A DNA stretch of 12,638 bases from Nanobdellota archaeon (GTDB lineage: Archaea; Nanobdellota; Nanobdellia; SCGC-AAA011-G17; VGLX01): contig JAHIPG010000130.1 of the NCBI GenBank assembly GCA_018894775.1, positions 1 through 12,638 of the forward strand. Direction: 5' to 3'. Of the stretch, positions 6,270 through 12,638 are shown piece by piece; the stretch's first letter is position 1; every line of letters begins with the position of its first letter. Both the position numbers and the translations under genes were made by a program. Under the pieces are notes generated by a model, which was not told where the DNA came from, searched no databases, and saw nothing but the letters and a program-made list of their open reading frames with translations.

Positions 6270-7226
6270 TCAAGCTTCGTAAAAATCTTTATTTTCTTTA
6301 TACCACTTAACAAATCTATTTAATCCGTCTTCTAACAAGACTTTTGGTTTGTACCCAATTAACTGTTTTGCTTTGTCAATATTCGCTAAGGTGTGCCTTG
6401 CATCACCTTTTACTGATTCATTATATATCACATGACTATTTGAACCGAGCATGGCTTTCAGTGTGTTGACTAAATAATTGATGGTAACATAATGCTCTCC
6501 TCCAATATTAAGCACTTCCCCATCTGCTCTGTTTGTTTTCATTATGTTTAAGTTTGCGTTAATAATGTCATCAATATAAGTAAAATCCCGTGTTTGTTCT
6601 CCGTCACCAAATATTATCACTGACTCATTGTTTAGCATCGACTTTGTAAATATTGGTATTGCCAAATCAGGGCGCATTCTCGGACCGTAAACTGTGAAAT
6701 ACCTCAAAGACACTGTTGGCAGACCATAAATTTCATAGAAGACTCTACAATAATGTTCAGCTGCCAGTTTGCTTACACCATAGGGGGATAATGGTTGAGT
6801 TGGATGTTTTTCATCAAAAGGTAGGTATTCAACCTTACCGTAAACCGATGATGAGGATGCATTAATTACCTTTTTTACATTCGACTCCACAGACGCTTTT
6901 AAAATATTGAGTATACCATTAACATTGACTAAATTGGATGTAAATGGGTCTTTTATAGATGCCCTTACACCAGGTCGAGCGGCTTCGTGAAAGATTATAT
7001 CAATATCTTTAATAATATTTTTTACAAATTTATAATCTGTTACATCTCCCTCTACAAATTTACACCCTTTCTCCCTTATAATTTGGATGTTCTTCTTTTT
7101 TATCTTAATATTATAATAAAGGTCTAGATTATCTAAGACTACAACCTCGTTTCCCTCTTCAACTAATCTCTCCGCGAGATGTGAGCCGATAAATCCAGCA
7201 CCACCAGTAACTAATACTCTTATCAT
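6270..7226 (-). CDS. UDP-sugar 4-epimerase (GalE / UDP-glucuronate epimerase-like)
   Basis: This 318-residue protein is a complete extended short-chain dehydrogenase/reductase. TGGAGFIG (7-14) binds NAD; D32 ends the second strand. SSSSVYG (124-130) supplies the catalytic Ser, and Y149-G-V-S-K153 is the catalytic Y-x3-K pair. EAARPGVRASI (81-91) and LRYFTVYGPRMRPDLAI (174-190) are typical of UDP-glucuronate 4-epimerases and of archaeal GalE-like enzymes. It would interconvert UDP-glucose/UDP-galactose or UDP-glucuronate/UDP-galacturonate in the cytosol. It lies 51 bases downstream of the UDP-glucose dehydrogenase gene on the same strand, which favours a uronic acid substrate; that step is inference. 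The gap contains two small inverted repeats. GTGAT just before the start is only a partial ribosome site. The alternative of a decarboxylase (UDP-xylose synthase) is less likely by motif. Confidence 0.92.
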   Translation of the reverse strand: MIRVLVTGGAGFIGSHLAERLVEEGNEVVVLDNLDLYYNIKIKKKNIQIIREKGCKFVEGDVTDYKFVKNIIKDIDIIFHEAARPGVRASIKDPFTSNLVNVNGILNILKASVESNVKKVINASSSSVYGKVEYLPFDEKHPTQPLSPYGVSKLAAEHYCRVFYEIYGLPTVSLRYFTVYGPRMRPDLAIPIFTKSMLNNESVIIFGDGEQTRDFTYIDDIINANLNIMKTNRADGEVLNIGGEHYVTINYLVNTLKAMLGSNSHVIYNESVKGDARHTLANIDKAKQLIGYKPKVLLEDGLNRFVKWYKENKDFYEA

Positions 7227-7230
7227 CTAA

Positions 7231-7243
7231 TCACATAATGTGA
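7231..7243. repeat. Perfect palindrome next to the epimerase start
   Basis: TCACATAATGTGA is a perfect 13-base palindrome with a single central base, lying 5-17 bases upstream of the epimerase ATG at 7226. It could be a dimeric regulator site or form a small hairpin at the ribosome entry region. Either role is inferred from position. Confidence 0.4.
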
Positions 7244-7257
7244 ATAACTGCAACATA

Positions 7258-7270
7258 GATAAGCTTTATC
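7258..7270. repeat. Small inverted repeat between the dehydrogenase and epimerase genes
   Basis: GATAAGCTTTATC has 5-base arms around three bases and starts eight bases beyond the dehydrogenase stop. It might protect or process the mRNA between the two genes, or be chance in A+T-rich DNA. Confidence 0.3.
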
Positions 7271-7277
7271 ACTACCT

Positions 7278-8615
7278 TTAAACCGGTAGATTTTTCCACC
7301 CAATACCAAGATATATTATTTTGTTATTTATAAACCTATCAATATCTTTATCTGTAAATGTTCTCCTCCCATCAATAATAATCTGTTTTCTCATCAGTCT
7401 AAAATCATTTATTTCCAATTTTTTGAACTCACTCCAGTCCGACTGAATAATACATGCATCTCTATCCTTCAAAGCATCTTTTGCACTCTTTGCATACACA
7501 ATGTTTTTATGTCTAACCAATTTTTTAAAATTATTCATTGCCTTGGGGTCATAAGCAGTGATTCTTGCACCTTTTTTTAGAAGTGCTTTAGCAATAGGTA
7601 GAGCCCTTGTTTCCCTGATATCATCTGTCTCTGGTTTGAATGATAGTCCAAGTAATGCAATTTTTTTTCCTTTTAGATTGCCTAAAGCTGATTCCGCAAT
7701 TCTTATGAGCTGAAGGGGTTGTGTTTCATTTATTTCAAGAATAGTTTCAAGGATTTTTGGCCTATATCCTTTTGATTTTGCTGCAGAAATAATGGCGCTC
7801 AAATCCTTCTTGAAGCAACTTCCACCAAAGCCGCATCCTGCGTTTAGAAAGTATGGTGAAATTCTTTTATCAAGGCCGACGCTTTTCGTAACATCGTACA
7901 CATCTATTCCAAATTTTTCACATATATTTGCGATCTCATTCGCATAACTGATTTTTGTTGCAAGAAAAGAATTGCTTGCATATTTAATCATTTCAGCAGT
8001 TCTAAGATTTGTCCTCAATTTTTTGCATTTAAACTCCCTGTAGAGTTTCATTAAAGTATTGCCGCTTTTTTTGTCATATTCACCAATAACAATTCTGTCA
8101 GGATATAATGCATCATTCAATGCACTCCCCTCCCTCAGAAATTCAGGATTCATGCAAATTCCAAAATCTTTTCCAGCTTTTTTTCCTGAATATTTTTCAA
8201 GGAGTGGTAAAACAACCTTTTCTGTTGCTAACGGAGCAACTGTGCTTTTCACAACAATAAGAGGATATCCTTTTTTATTTTCTAATGCTTTTCCGATGTC
8301 TTTTGCTACATCCTTAACATATTCTAAACCTATTGAACCGTTAGGCAGTGAAGGTGTGCCTACACAGATAAATGAAACATCACTATTTTTTACAGCTTTT
8401 TCAAGATTTGTTGATCCTTTAAGTAAACCCTTGTTCACAAGTTTTTTTAGCTTTTTATTCAGCCCCCGCTCATAAAATGGTGCAAAACCCTTATTCAGAT
8501 TCTCAATCTTTTCCATTACCTTATCAACACAAACAACATTAACGCTTCCCTTGGCAAATGCTACTGCAGTAGTAACGCCAACATATCCTGCACCTATGAT
8601 TGCTATCTTCACCAT
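7278..8615 (-). CDS. UDP-glucose 6-dehydrogenase
   Basis: This 445-residue, full-length member of the UDP-glucose/GDP-mannose dehydrogenase family oxidises UDP-glucose to UDP-glucuronate with two NAD+. The N-terminal NAD domain starts IIGAGYVGV (6-14), with ICVGTPS (83-89) and VKSTV (122-126). MNPEFLREGSA (155-165) and YPDRIVIG (171-178) match UDP-glucose enzymes better than UDP-ManNAc dehydrogenases. EMIKYASNS (208-216) is the central-helix motif, and GFGGSCFKKD (262-271) holds the catalytic C267. The C-terminal UDP-binding domain begins near KIALLGLSFKPETDD and ends in a GIGW motif. All key residues are present. GDP-mannose dehydrogenase activity cannot be excluded by eye. It diverges from galU, which makes its substrate, across a 71-base spacer, and the 4-epimerase follows it, so the three look like a UDP-uronate supply set. 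Confidence 0.93.
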   Translation of the reverse strand: MVKIAIIGAGYVGVTTAVAFAKGSVNVVCVDKVMEKIENLNKGFAPFYERGLNKKLKKLVNKGLLKGSTNLEKAVKNSDVSFICVGTPSLPNGSIGLEYVKDVAKDIGKALENKKGYPLIVVKSTVAPLATEKVVLPLLEKYSGKKAGKDFGICMNPEFLREGSALNDALYPDRIVIGEYDKKSGNTLMKLYREFKCKKLRTNLRTAEMIKYASNSFLATKISYANEIANICEKFGIDVYDVTKSVGLDKRISPYFLNAGCGFGGSCFKKDLSAIISAAKSKGYRPKILETILEINETQPLQLIRIAESALGNLKGKKIALLGLSFKPETDDIRETRALPIAKALLKKGARITAYDPKAMNNFKKLVRHKNIVYAKSAKDALKDRDACIIQSDWSEFKKLEINDFRLMRKQIIIDGRRTFTDKDIDRFINNKIIYLGIGWKNLPV

Positions 8616-8635
8616 GACATTATCCTTTTATACGA

Positions 8636-8650
8636 TTAAAAATCTTTGCA
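8636..8650 (-). promoter_or_regulatory. Promoter of the UDP-glucose dehydrogenase gene
   Basis: Minus-strand GCAAAGATTTTTAAT... has a BRE-like purine part and a TTTTTAAT core centred about 26 bases before the ATG at 8615. No good Shine-Dalgarno site precedes that ATG, so the mRNA may be leaderless. A second AT block (GTATAAAAG) lies closer to the start but at the wrong distance. Confidence 0.45.
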
Positions 8651-8651
8651 T

Positions 8652-8664
8652 AACAATTAAAACC
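8652..8664 (+). promoter_or_regulatory. TATA-like element for galU
   Basis: ACAATTAAAACC is centred about 28 bases before the ATG at 8687, a leaderless spacing. The better-looking CCTATATAATT at 8672-8682 is too close to the start codon to act as a TATA box for this gene. The region is shared with the divergent dehydrogenase promoter. Confidence 0.35.
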
Positions 8665-8686
8665 CTAAAAACCTATATAATTATTG

Positions 8687-9568
8687 ATGAAAGCAGTAAT
8701 ACCAGCTGCAGGTCTAGGAACGCGCTTTCTACCTGCGACAAAAGCACAGCCGAAGGAAATGCTCCCAGTTGTTGATAAGCCTGCTATACAGTATGTTGTA
8801 GAAGAAGCAGTTGCTTCTGGCATAAAAGACATAATTATCGTTACTGGGAGAGGTAAGAGATCTATTGAGGACCATTTTGACAAATCATTTGAGTTAGAGT
8901 TTATCCTTAAAAGAGCTGGAAAGACAAAAGAGTTGGAAACGGTTCAAAAAATCTCAAACTTAGCAAATATCCATTTTATTAGACAAAAAGAACAAAAAGG
9001 GTTGGGTGATGCGATTCTTTGCGCGAAAGAGTTCGTAGGTAATGAACCGTTTGCTGTTTTGCTTGGCGATGACATTATAATGTCTGATGTTCCATGCACA
9101 AAACAGCTGATTAGCATCTACAAAAAATATAAGTCTCCTATTATTGCTGTGGAACAACTTCCACGGAATAAGATAGAAAGGTACGGTATCATAAAATACA
9201 CAGGTCAGGGACCAATTTATCATGTAGTAGACCTAATTGAAAAACCAAAACCTGAGGAGGCACCATCAAATCTGGGAATCATAGGTAGATATATTCTCAC
9301 ACCTGAGATTTTTGATTATATTGAAGATACAAAGCCTGGTAAAAACAACGAAGTCCACCTCACTGATGCACTAAAATCTTTGTCCAAAACCCAGAAAATT
9401 TATGCATACCTACCTAAAGGTAAAAGATACGATCTAGGGAATAAAATGGACTGGTTAAAGGTAAATCTTGAGTTGGCAGTGCAGCGCAAGGATATGAGTG
9501 TTGAACTGACCCGGTTCATAATGGAAAAATTTTGCAAAAAATCTTCTGCAAGAATCCATAAGAAATAA
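8687..9568 (+). CDS. galU: UTP-glucose-1-phosphate uridylyltransferase
   Basis: This 293-residue enzyme of the bacterial-type GalU family makes UDP-glucose and pyrophosphate from glucose 1-phosphate and UTP. The nucleotide-binding signature is near-perfect: IPAAGLGTRFLPATKAQPK (5-23), with R13 and K23, then EMLPVVDKP (24-32). QKGLGDAI (103-110) contacts the base and sugar, and LLGDDI (125-130) holds the metal-binding Asp. IEKPKPEEAPSNLGIIGRY follows in the C-terminal half, then LGNKMDWLKVNLELA near the end. Length is normal. A TTG at 8684 is in frame, but the ATG at 8687 gives the conserved MKAVIPAAG start. It faces away from the UDP-glucose dehydrogenase gene that uses its product. Its 3' end converges on the methyltransferase gene at 9590, with a 21-base gap. 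UDP-GlcNAc or dTDP-glucose synthesis is less likely because the motifs are GalU-specific. Confidence 0.96.
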   Translation: MKAVIPAAGLGTRFLPATKAQPKEMLPVVDKPAIQYVVEEAVASGIKDIIIVTGRGKRSIEDHFDKSFELEFILKRAGKTKELETVQKISNLANIHFIRQKEQKGLGDAILCAKEFVGNEPFAVLLGDDIIMSDVPCTKQLISIYKKYKSPIIAVEQLPRNKIERYGIIKYTGQGPIYHVVDLIEKPKPEEAPSNLGIIGRYILTPEIFDYIEDTKPGKNNEVHLTDALKSLSKTQKIYAYLPKGKRYDLGNKMDWLKVNLELAVQRKDMSVELTRFIMEKFCKKSSARIHKK

Positions 9569-9589
9569 TCTCATATCAATGGTATGGAA

Positions 9590-10336
9590 TTACGGCCTGT
9601 TTAATTTTTTAGTTATGTTTAATTTTTTAATTATATTCTTACAAAGTTGCTTGATAGGTTTTGGAAATGCATATCCATATATTGCTATAAACTCATAGAA
9701 ACCTTTTATAAACAAAATATACCTATTCCTCAATCTGTTTTTAAAAGAATTTTTCTTAACCTTTTGTGCAAAAGTTATATTGTCTGCGAAGCCTACACAT
9801 CGAAAATTCCTTGATAAAAATATGTTTTCTTTAACGACTTTTCTTGGACCAGAGTGTACAATGGTATCATGGAATGCTATAATCCCGCCATCAATTAAAT
9901 GAGGAAACCATTTTTCAAAATCTAATTTCACAAGTTCATACTCATGTGCCCCGTCAATCCATAAAAACTCTACTGCCGCTCCACCCCAACTTTTTTCAGC
10001 TTCTTCCGAAGTTTTTACAATTGGAACTACTATATCATCTACTTTTGCATTCCTTATATTTTCTTTAAATTCCTCAAATGTCCACACAGGACCATTTTTT
10101 TGCTGCTCAAAAGATCCAGTGTGTGTATCAATTGCAAAAACCTTAACATTATTTCCTTTTATTGAACCCTTTGCTAACCAAATTGTCGATTTTCCTTTCC
10201 AAGAACCGATTTCAACAATAACACCCTTTCCTTTACAATTCTTGGCCGTTTCATACAAAAATCTTCCTTCCTTATCACTTAACCAGCCATCAATTTTATC
10301 TGTAATTTTCTTAATAGATTCTATCTGTGCATCCAT
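9590..10336 (-). CDS. SAM-dependent methyltransferase, Methyltransf_24-like
   Basis: With the start at 10336 the protein has 248 residues. It is a class I SAM methyltransferase of the Methyltransf_24 kind often found in glycan loci. EIGSWKGKST (42-51) is motif I, FAID (67-70) ends the second strand, LWIDGAHEY (125-133) gives the acidic motif, and GGIIAFHDT (150-158) follows. The basic tail after about residue 195 has an aromatic segment (GFYEFIAIYGYAF) and a duplicated IIKKLN/ITKKLN end. Start choice: an ATG at 10375 adds 13 residues, but neither start has a Shine-Dalgarno site, and only 10336 has a TATA-like box at leaderless distance. MDAQIESIKK also looks like a natural N-terminus. It stands alone, convergent with galU and divergent from the capsule-like gene. 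Target, likely a sugar hydroxyl or carboxyl, is unknown. Confidence 0.87.
   Translation of the reverse strand: MDAQIESIKKITDKIDGWLSDKEGRFLYETAKNCKGKGVIVEIGSWKGKSTIWLAKGSIKGNNVKVFAIDTHTGSFEQQKNGPVWTFEEFKENIRNAKVDDIVVPIVKTSEEAEKSWGGAAVEFLWIDGAHEYELVKLDFEKWFPHLIDGGIIAFHDTIVHSGPRKVVKENIFLSRNFRCVGFADNITFAQKVKKNSFKNRLRNRYILFIKGFYEFIAIYGYAFPKPIKQLCKNIIKKLNITKKLNRP
9599..9634. repeat. 18-base tandem duplication with paired T6 tracts
   Basis: Two adjacent 18-base units (9599-9616 and 9617-9634) differ at one base. On the minus strand they encode IIKKLN and ITKKLN at the tail of the methyltransferase. On the plus strand each contains T6 (9605-9610, 9623-9628), about 40-60 bases after the galU stop, and could act as a double T-tract terminator for galU. 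Confidence 0.6.
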
Positions 10337-10356
10337 ATTAAATATAAATGCTTGAG

Positions 10357-10366
10357 TTATTATAAA
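10357..10366 (-). promoter_or_regulatory. TATA-like box supporting the 10336 start
   Basis: Minus-strand TTTATAATAA is centred about 26 bases before the ATG at 10336, an ideal leaderless spacing. It falls inside the alternative 13-codon extension from 10375. The nearest AT box to 10375 (TTTTTAGTATAA, 10396-10385) is only about 16 bases away and poorly placed. Confidence 0.45.
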
Positions 10367-10523
10367 CTTATTCATTGATGCATGTTATACTAAAAATTGT
10401 TTGGCTCTATTTACAAATTTCACAGGAATGAAAATCTCTTTAGAAGTAAGATAAACGAAAAGTGTGAAATTTGGAAACGATGCAGAATGCTGTCAAAAAA
10501 TTAAAATACAGAAACATCATTAT

Positions 10524-10530
10524 AGGAGAT
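10524..10530 (+). promoter_or_regulatory. Ribosome binding site deciding the capsule-like gene start
   Basis: AGGAGAT precedes the ATG at 10533 by two bases, with its GGAG core four bases away. It favours that ATG over the in-frame GTG at 10464, whose extra 23 residues show no family resemblance. Confidence 0.5.
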
Positions 10531-10532
10531 AT

Positions 10533-11954
10533 ATGGTCAATCTTACATTTCATAGTGAAGGACGAGAAGGCAGGGATAGAGAATTTTGGTGCAGCATCGC
10601 AAAGTATCTCCCAAAAGACTGGAATGCCAGTCTTGTCACAACACTAAGAGAGACCGTTGAGGATATTAAAGATGATCGTGTTACGTTTCATTATGTATTT
10701 GATGATGAGGTGTTTAACAGGGATTTGACCACAGAAGAGATAGAAGATATAGAACACTGGCTTGGTTTTCCACTCAGGGTGATTAAACATTACGGCAGAT
10801 ATACAAAAGAAGTCCTAAATAAGAAAAAAGAAAAGGAAATTTTAAATTTCATTGCTAAGTATGTTATTGCATGGAGAAGTTATTTCGAAAAACATGAAAT
10901 AGACCTGCTAGTTGGCGGGATGTCTTCAGAGGTTCATTGCACAACTGCATGGGAGGTCGCGGAAAGAATGGGTATAAAAACGATGCGTACCTTTTTTACA
11001 TTTATTAAAAATTCTATTACAGTAACTGATAAAAACTTCAATCTGATTGAATGGAATCAGGAAAATTATGATAGAAGTGAAATTGATAGAATCTATGACA
11101 GTTTACAGAAAAAATTGGTAGCAAGAAAAGAGAGAATGAACCAACCGTTAGATAATGCCATTAATCAGAATTTATCCATACTGAACCCAAAAATATTTCT
11201 CCTGAAAATGAAGCAACTTAGAGAAAATGTTAGGTATATGGAAGAGCACAAAAATGAAGTGTGTTTGGATAATACCTATTGGAGAACAAAACAATATGTT
11301 AAAGGCATTATTCGCACAGCAACCGTGCCCTCATTATGTCAACCGATAAAAAAGGAGGAAAAATATTTTTTCTTCCCATTTCACTTTTTAATAGATGCAC
11401 AGATGCTGCTTCGTGAAGCATTTGTTGACCAGTATGATTTAGTTGAGAATATCAGCCATTGTATACCCTATAACACTTATTTATACACCAGGGCGCACCC
11501 ATCATATTTTGGTAGTGATACACTATATAACCGGATGAAAAAGCTTCTGGAAATTTCGAACATACGATTTATTCCCCAAAATATACTTCCACAAGATATT
11601 ATTAAAAATGCAATAGCAGTGTTTACGATAAATTCGACTACTGGGTACGAAGGAATTATTTTAAATAAACCAGTGATTACCTTTGGACACGAAATGTACT
11701 CCCAAAAAGGGGTGACCCTGGCGGTAAGAGATTTTCATGAGCTTCCCAACATTATTTTTAAGGTAATGGATGACCCAAATTATGGGATAGATATCGAAAA
11801 ACGAAAAGAGTTCCTATATAAAATATGGAAAAATGCAATAATACTTGAAGGGGGGTATAAACCTAAAATAGATTACTATGATATCTGGGTATTAACAAAA
11901 AAAGATTCTGAAAAACTTGCAGAAGCACTTGTGAAAGCTTATGAGACCATATGA
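10533..11954 (+). CDS. Capsule polysaccharide synthesis-like protein
   Basis: This 473-residue protein has a C-terminal half resembling the capsule polysaccharide biosynthesis domain (PF05159, seen in KpsS/KpsC-type Kdo transferases and related GT-B proteins). Visible signs, counted from the ATG at 10533, are YFFFPFHF (278-285), TRAHPSYFG (319-327), DIIKNAIAVFTINSTTGYEGI (355-375) and NKPVITFGHEMY (378-389), a pattern typical of the donor-binding half. The N-terminal half (to about 200) has EIDLLVGGMSSEVH (122-135) and then a charged, possibly helical stretch, rather like an acceptor domain. It probably transfers a sugar in polysaccharide export or initiation, but family members vary and no donor can be named. 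The next gene follows on the same strand after 134 bases. The frame from GTG 10464 is open, so a longer form is not excluded. Confidence 0.75.
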   Translation: MVNLTFHSEGREGRDREFWCSIAKYLPKDWNASLVTTLRETVEDIKDDRVTFHYVFDDEVFNRDLTTEEIEDIEHWLGFPLRVIKHYGRYTKEVLNKKKEKEILNFIAKYVIAWRSYFEKHEIDLLVGGMSSEVHCTTAWEVAERMGIKTMRTFFTFIKNSITVTDKNFNLIEWNQENYDRSEIDRIYDSLQKKLVARKERMNQPLDNAINQNLSILNPKIFLLKMKQLRENVRYMEEHKNEVCLDNTYWRTKQYVKGIIRTATVPSLCQPIKKEEKYFFFPFHFLIDAQMLLREAFVDQYDLVENISHCIPYNTYLYTRAHPSYFGSDTLYNRMKKLLEISNIRFIPQNILPQDIIKNAIAVFTINSTTGYEGIILNKPVITFGHEMYSQKGVTLAVRDFHELPNIIFKVMDDPNYGIDIEKRKEFLYKIWKNAIILEGGYKPKIDYYDIWVLTKKDSEKLAEALVKAYETI

Positions 11955-12077
11955 CATTGTAAATCGACGGCGTTTTCGTTTATATCTGAGCAATAATTAT
12001 AAAAATGCAATTAATATATTCGCTAATATGAAAATTCATATGAAAACCATAAAATACCCAAAAACGCATTTAACAAT

Positions 12078-12083
12078 AAGAGG
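12078..12083 (+). promoter_or_regulatory. Ribosome binding site of the 12089 gene
   Basis: AAGAGG lies five bases before the ATG at 12089 and pairs partly with the 16S rRNA tail. It supports that start within the 134-base spacer 11955-12088, which is otherwise A+T-rich without a gene. Confidence 0.45.
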
Positions 12084-12088
12084 AAAAA

Positions 12089-12638
12089 ATGAAAACAATT
12101 GCATTTGTAAGAAATGCAGTAAGTCCAAGGATGTACAATCAGGTGTATGCATTGAAACAGACTAATAAATACAGACTAATTCTTGTATGCAAAACATTTG
12201 ATCAATATGCCTTAGGTAGATTTAATAACGTATTTGATGAAATTGTATGTTATCAACCTATAGATTTGCAAAAGCATGGGTTAGGTCAAAATATTAAAAG
12301 CTCACTATCAGTACATTTTATGAAATATGTGATAGCACATTATATAGATGCCCGAGTAGGGCGGCTGAGCGAACGAATGAAACTCCCTCCTCTCCTTAAG
12401 AAACTTGAACCGGATATGTTTAACTGTCTTGGTACATCCAAGTTAACTGCCAATGTTATAAAAAATGCTGAGTGCCCGGTAGTTTTAGATTTCCATAATG
12501 GGACAATCGGAGAGGGCATAGAAAATTTATCAAAAGAAGAACATGATAGAGACAAGTATTGTTTTGAACATGCTAATGGTATTGTTCACAGGGGTCCTGA
12601 TCTTGAAATTGATTATTACAGAAACCATGGATATAAAA
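12089..12638 (+). CDS. Putative glycosyltransferase, N-terminal part, runs off window
   Basis: The frame from ATG 12089 is open to the last base, giving 183 residues of an incomplete protein. The opening MKTIAFVRNAVSPRMYNQVYAL (1-22), an LVC strand (32-34), LLKKLEPDMFNCLG (102-115), PVVLDFHNG (130-138) and GIVHRGPDLEIDYYRNHGY (164-182) follow the order of an N-terminal GT-B acceptor domain: a first strand and loop, a PD-containing strand, a D-x-H/N strand, then a short segment near the linker. I do not recognise a specific family, so the glycosyltransferase call is tentative; the donor domain, which would decide it, is outside the window. No signal peptide or membrane segment is visible. It follows the capsule-like gene on the same strand, and the two may be co-transcribed. 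Confidence 0.7.
   Translation, partial: MKTIAFVRNAVSPRMYNQVYALKQTNKYRLILVCKTFDQYALGRFNNVFDEIVCYQPIDLQKHGLGQNIKSSLSVHFMKYVIAHYIDARVGRLSERMKLPPLLKKLEPDMFNCLGTSKLTANVIKNAECPVVLDFHNGTIGEGIENLSKEEHDRDKYCFEHANGIVHRGPDLEIDYYRNHGYK

Noticed and set aside
8059..8475. 138-codon plus-strand frame opposite the UDP-glucose dehydrogenase gene
   Set aside because: It is antisense to a gene with complete catalytic motifs; the Phe/Ser/Pro-rich translation is typical of an antisense shadow.
10464..10532. N-terminal extension of the capsule-like protein from GTG 10464
   Set aside because: The 23 extra residues look like translated leader, and a Shine-Dalgarno site precedes the ATG at 10533.
11941..12165. 74-codon plus-strand frame after the capsule-like gene
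   Set aside because: It overlaps the start of the 12089 gene in another frame, lacks a ribosome site, and its translation has no recognisable features.
1..12638. CRISPR arrays, tRNA genes, insertion sequences or a defence system
   Set aside because: No regularly spaced repeats, cloverleaf-like sequences, transposase motifs or defence-type domains were visible on either strand.

Overview
The window is part of a surface-polysaccharide (exopolysaccharide, capsule or S-layer glycan) biosynthesis locus, most likely from an archaeon. The archaeal reading rests on four points. Several starts lack a Shine-Dalgarno site but have a TATA-like box about 26-28 bases upstream, as expected for leaderless transcripts. 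Other starts carry GAGGTG(AT), the complement of the archaeal 16S 3' end. The DNA is A+T-rich and uses AGA/AGG freely for arginine. The GalE-like epimerase also carries motifs common in methanogen-type Euryarchaeota. The phylum and genus cannot be fixed from this window.

Layout: a truncated GT-B glycosyltransferase (1-922, -) diverges from a GT4 glycosyltransferase (996-2153, +). Next comes a two-gene minus-strand unit: a PIG-L deacetylase (3542-2913) followed by a WbqC-family protein (2866-2186). Its promoter appears to lie inside the decayed 3' end of a former GT4 gene (about 3543-3748, +). A zinc-ribbon SAM methyltransferase (3894-4889, +) and a second intact GT4 enzyme (5032-6210, +) follow. 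Then comes a nucleotide-sugar block: a UDP-sugar 4-epimerase (7226-6270, -) lies downstream of a UDP-glucose dehydrogenase (8615-7278, -), and the dehydrogenase diverges from galU (8687-9568, +). The right end holds a Methyltransf_24-type methyltransferase (10336-9590, -), a capsule-synthesis-like protein (10533-11954, +) and a truncated putative glycosyltransferase (12089 to the edge, +).

How the genes could work together: GalU makes UDP-glucose, the dehydrogenase oxidises it to UDP-glucuronate, and the epimerase could give UDP-galacturonate or UDP-galactose. The glycosyltransferases would add sugars in sequence. The PIG-L deacetylase, WbqC protein and two methyltransferases would decorate them. 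No flippase, polymerase, initiating lipid-phosphate sugar transferase or oligosaccharyltransferase is visible here, so the locus must extend further or rely on genes elsewhere.

Orientation flips repeatedly, giving four divergent and three convergent junctions around units of one or two genes (counting the PIG-L/pseudogene junction as divergent). That fits a locus assembled piecemeal. No stretch over 300 bases lacks a gene; the longest gaps are about 145 bases (3749-3893), 142 bases (4890-5031) and 134 bases (11955-12088). I saw no tRNA, rRNA, CRISPR array or insertion sequence. I found no convincing new kind of system. The most unusual items are the glycosyltransferase fossil carrying a neighbour's promoter, the PIG-L/WbqC pair, and an 18-base tandem duplication that shapes both a protein tail and a possible terminator.
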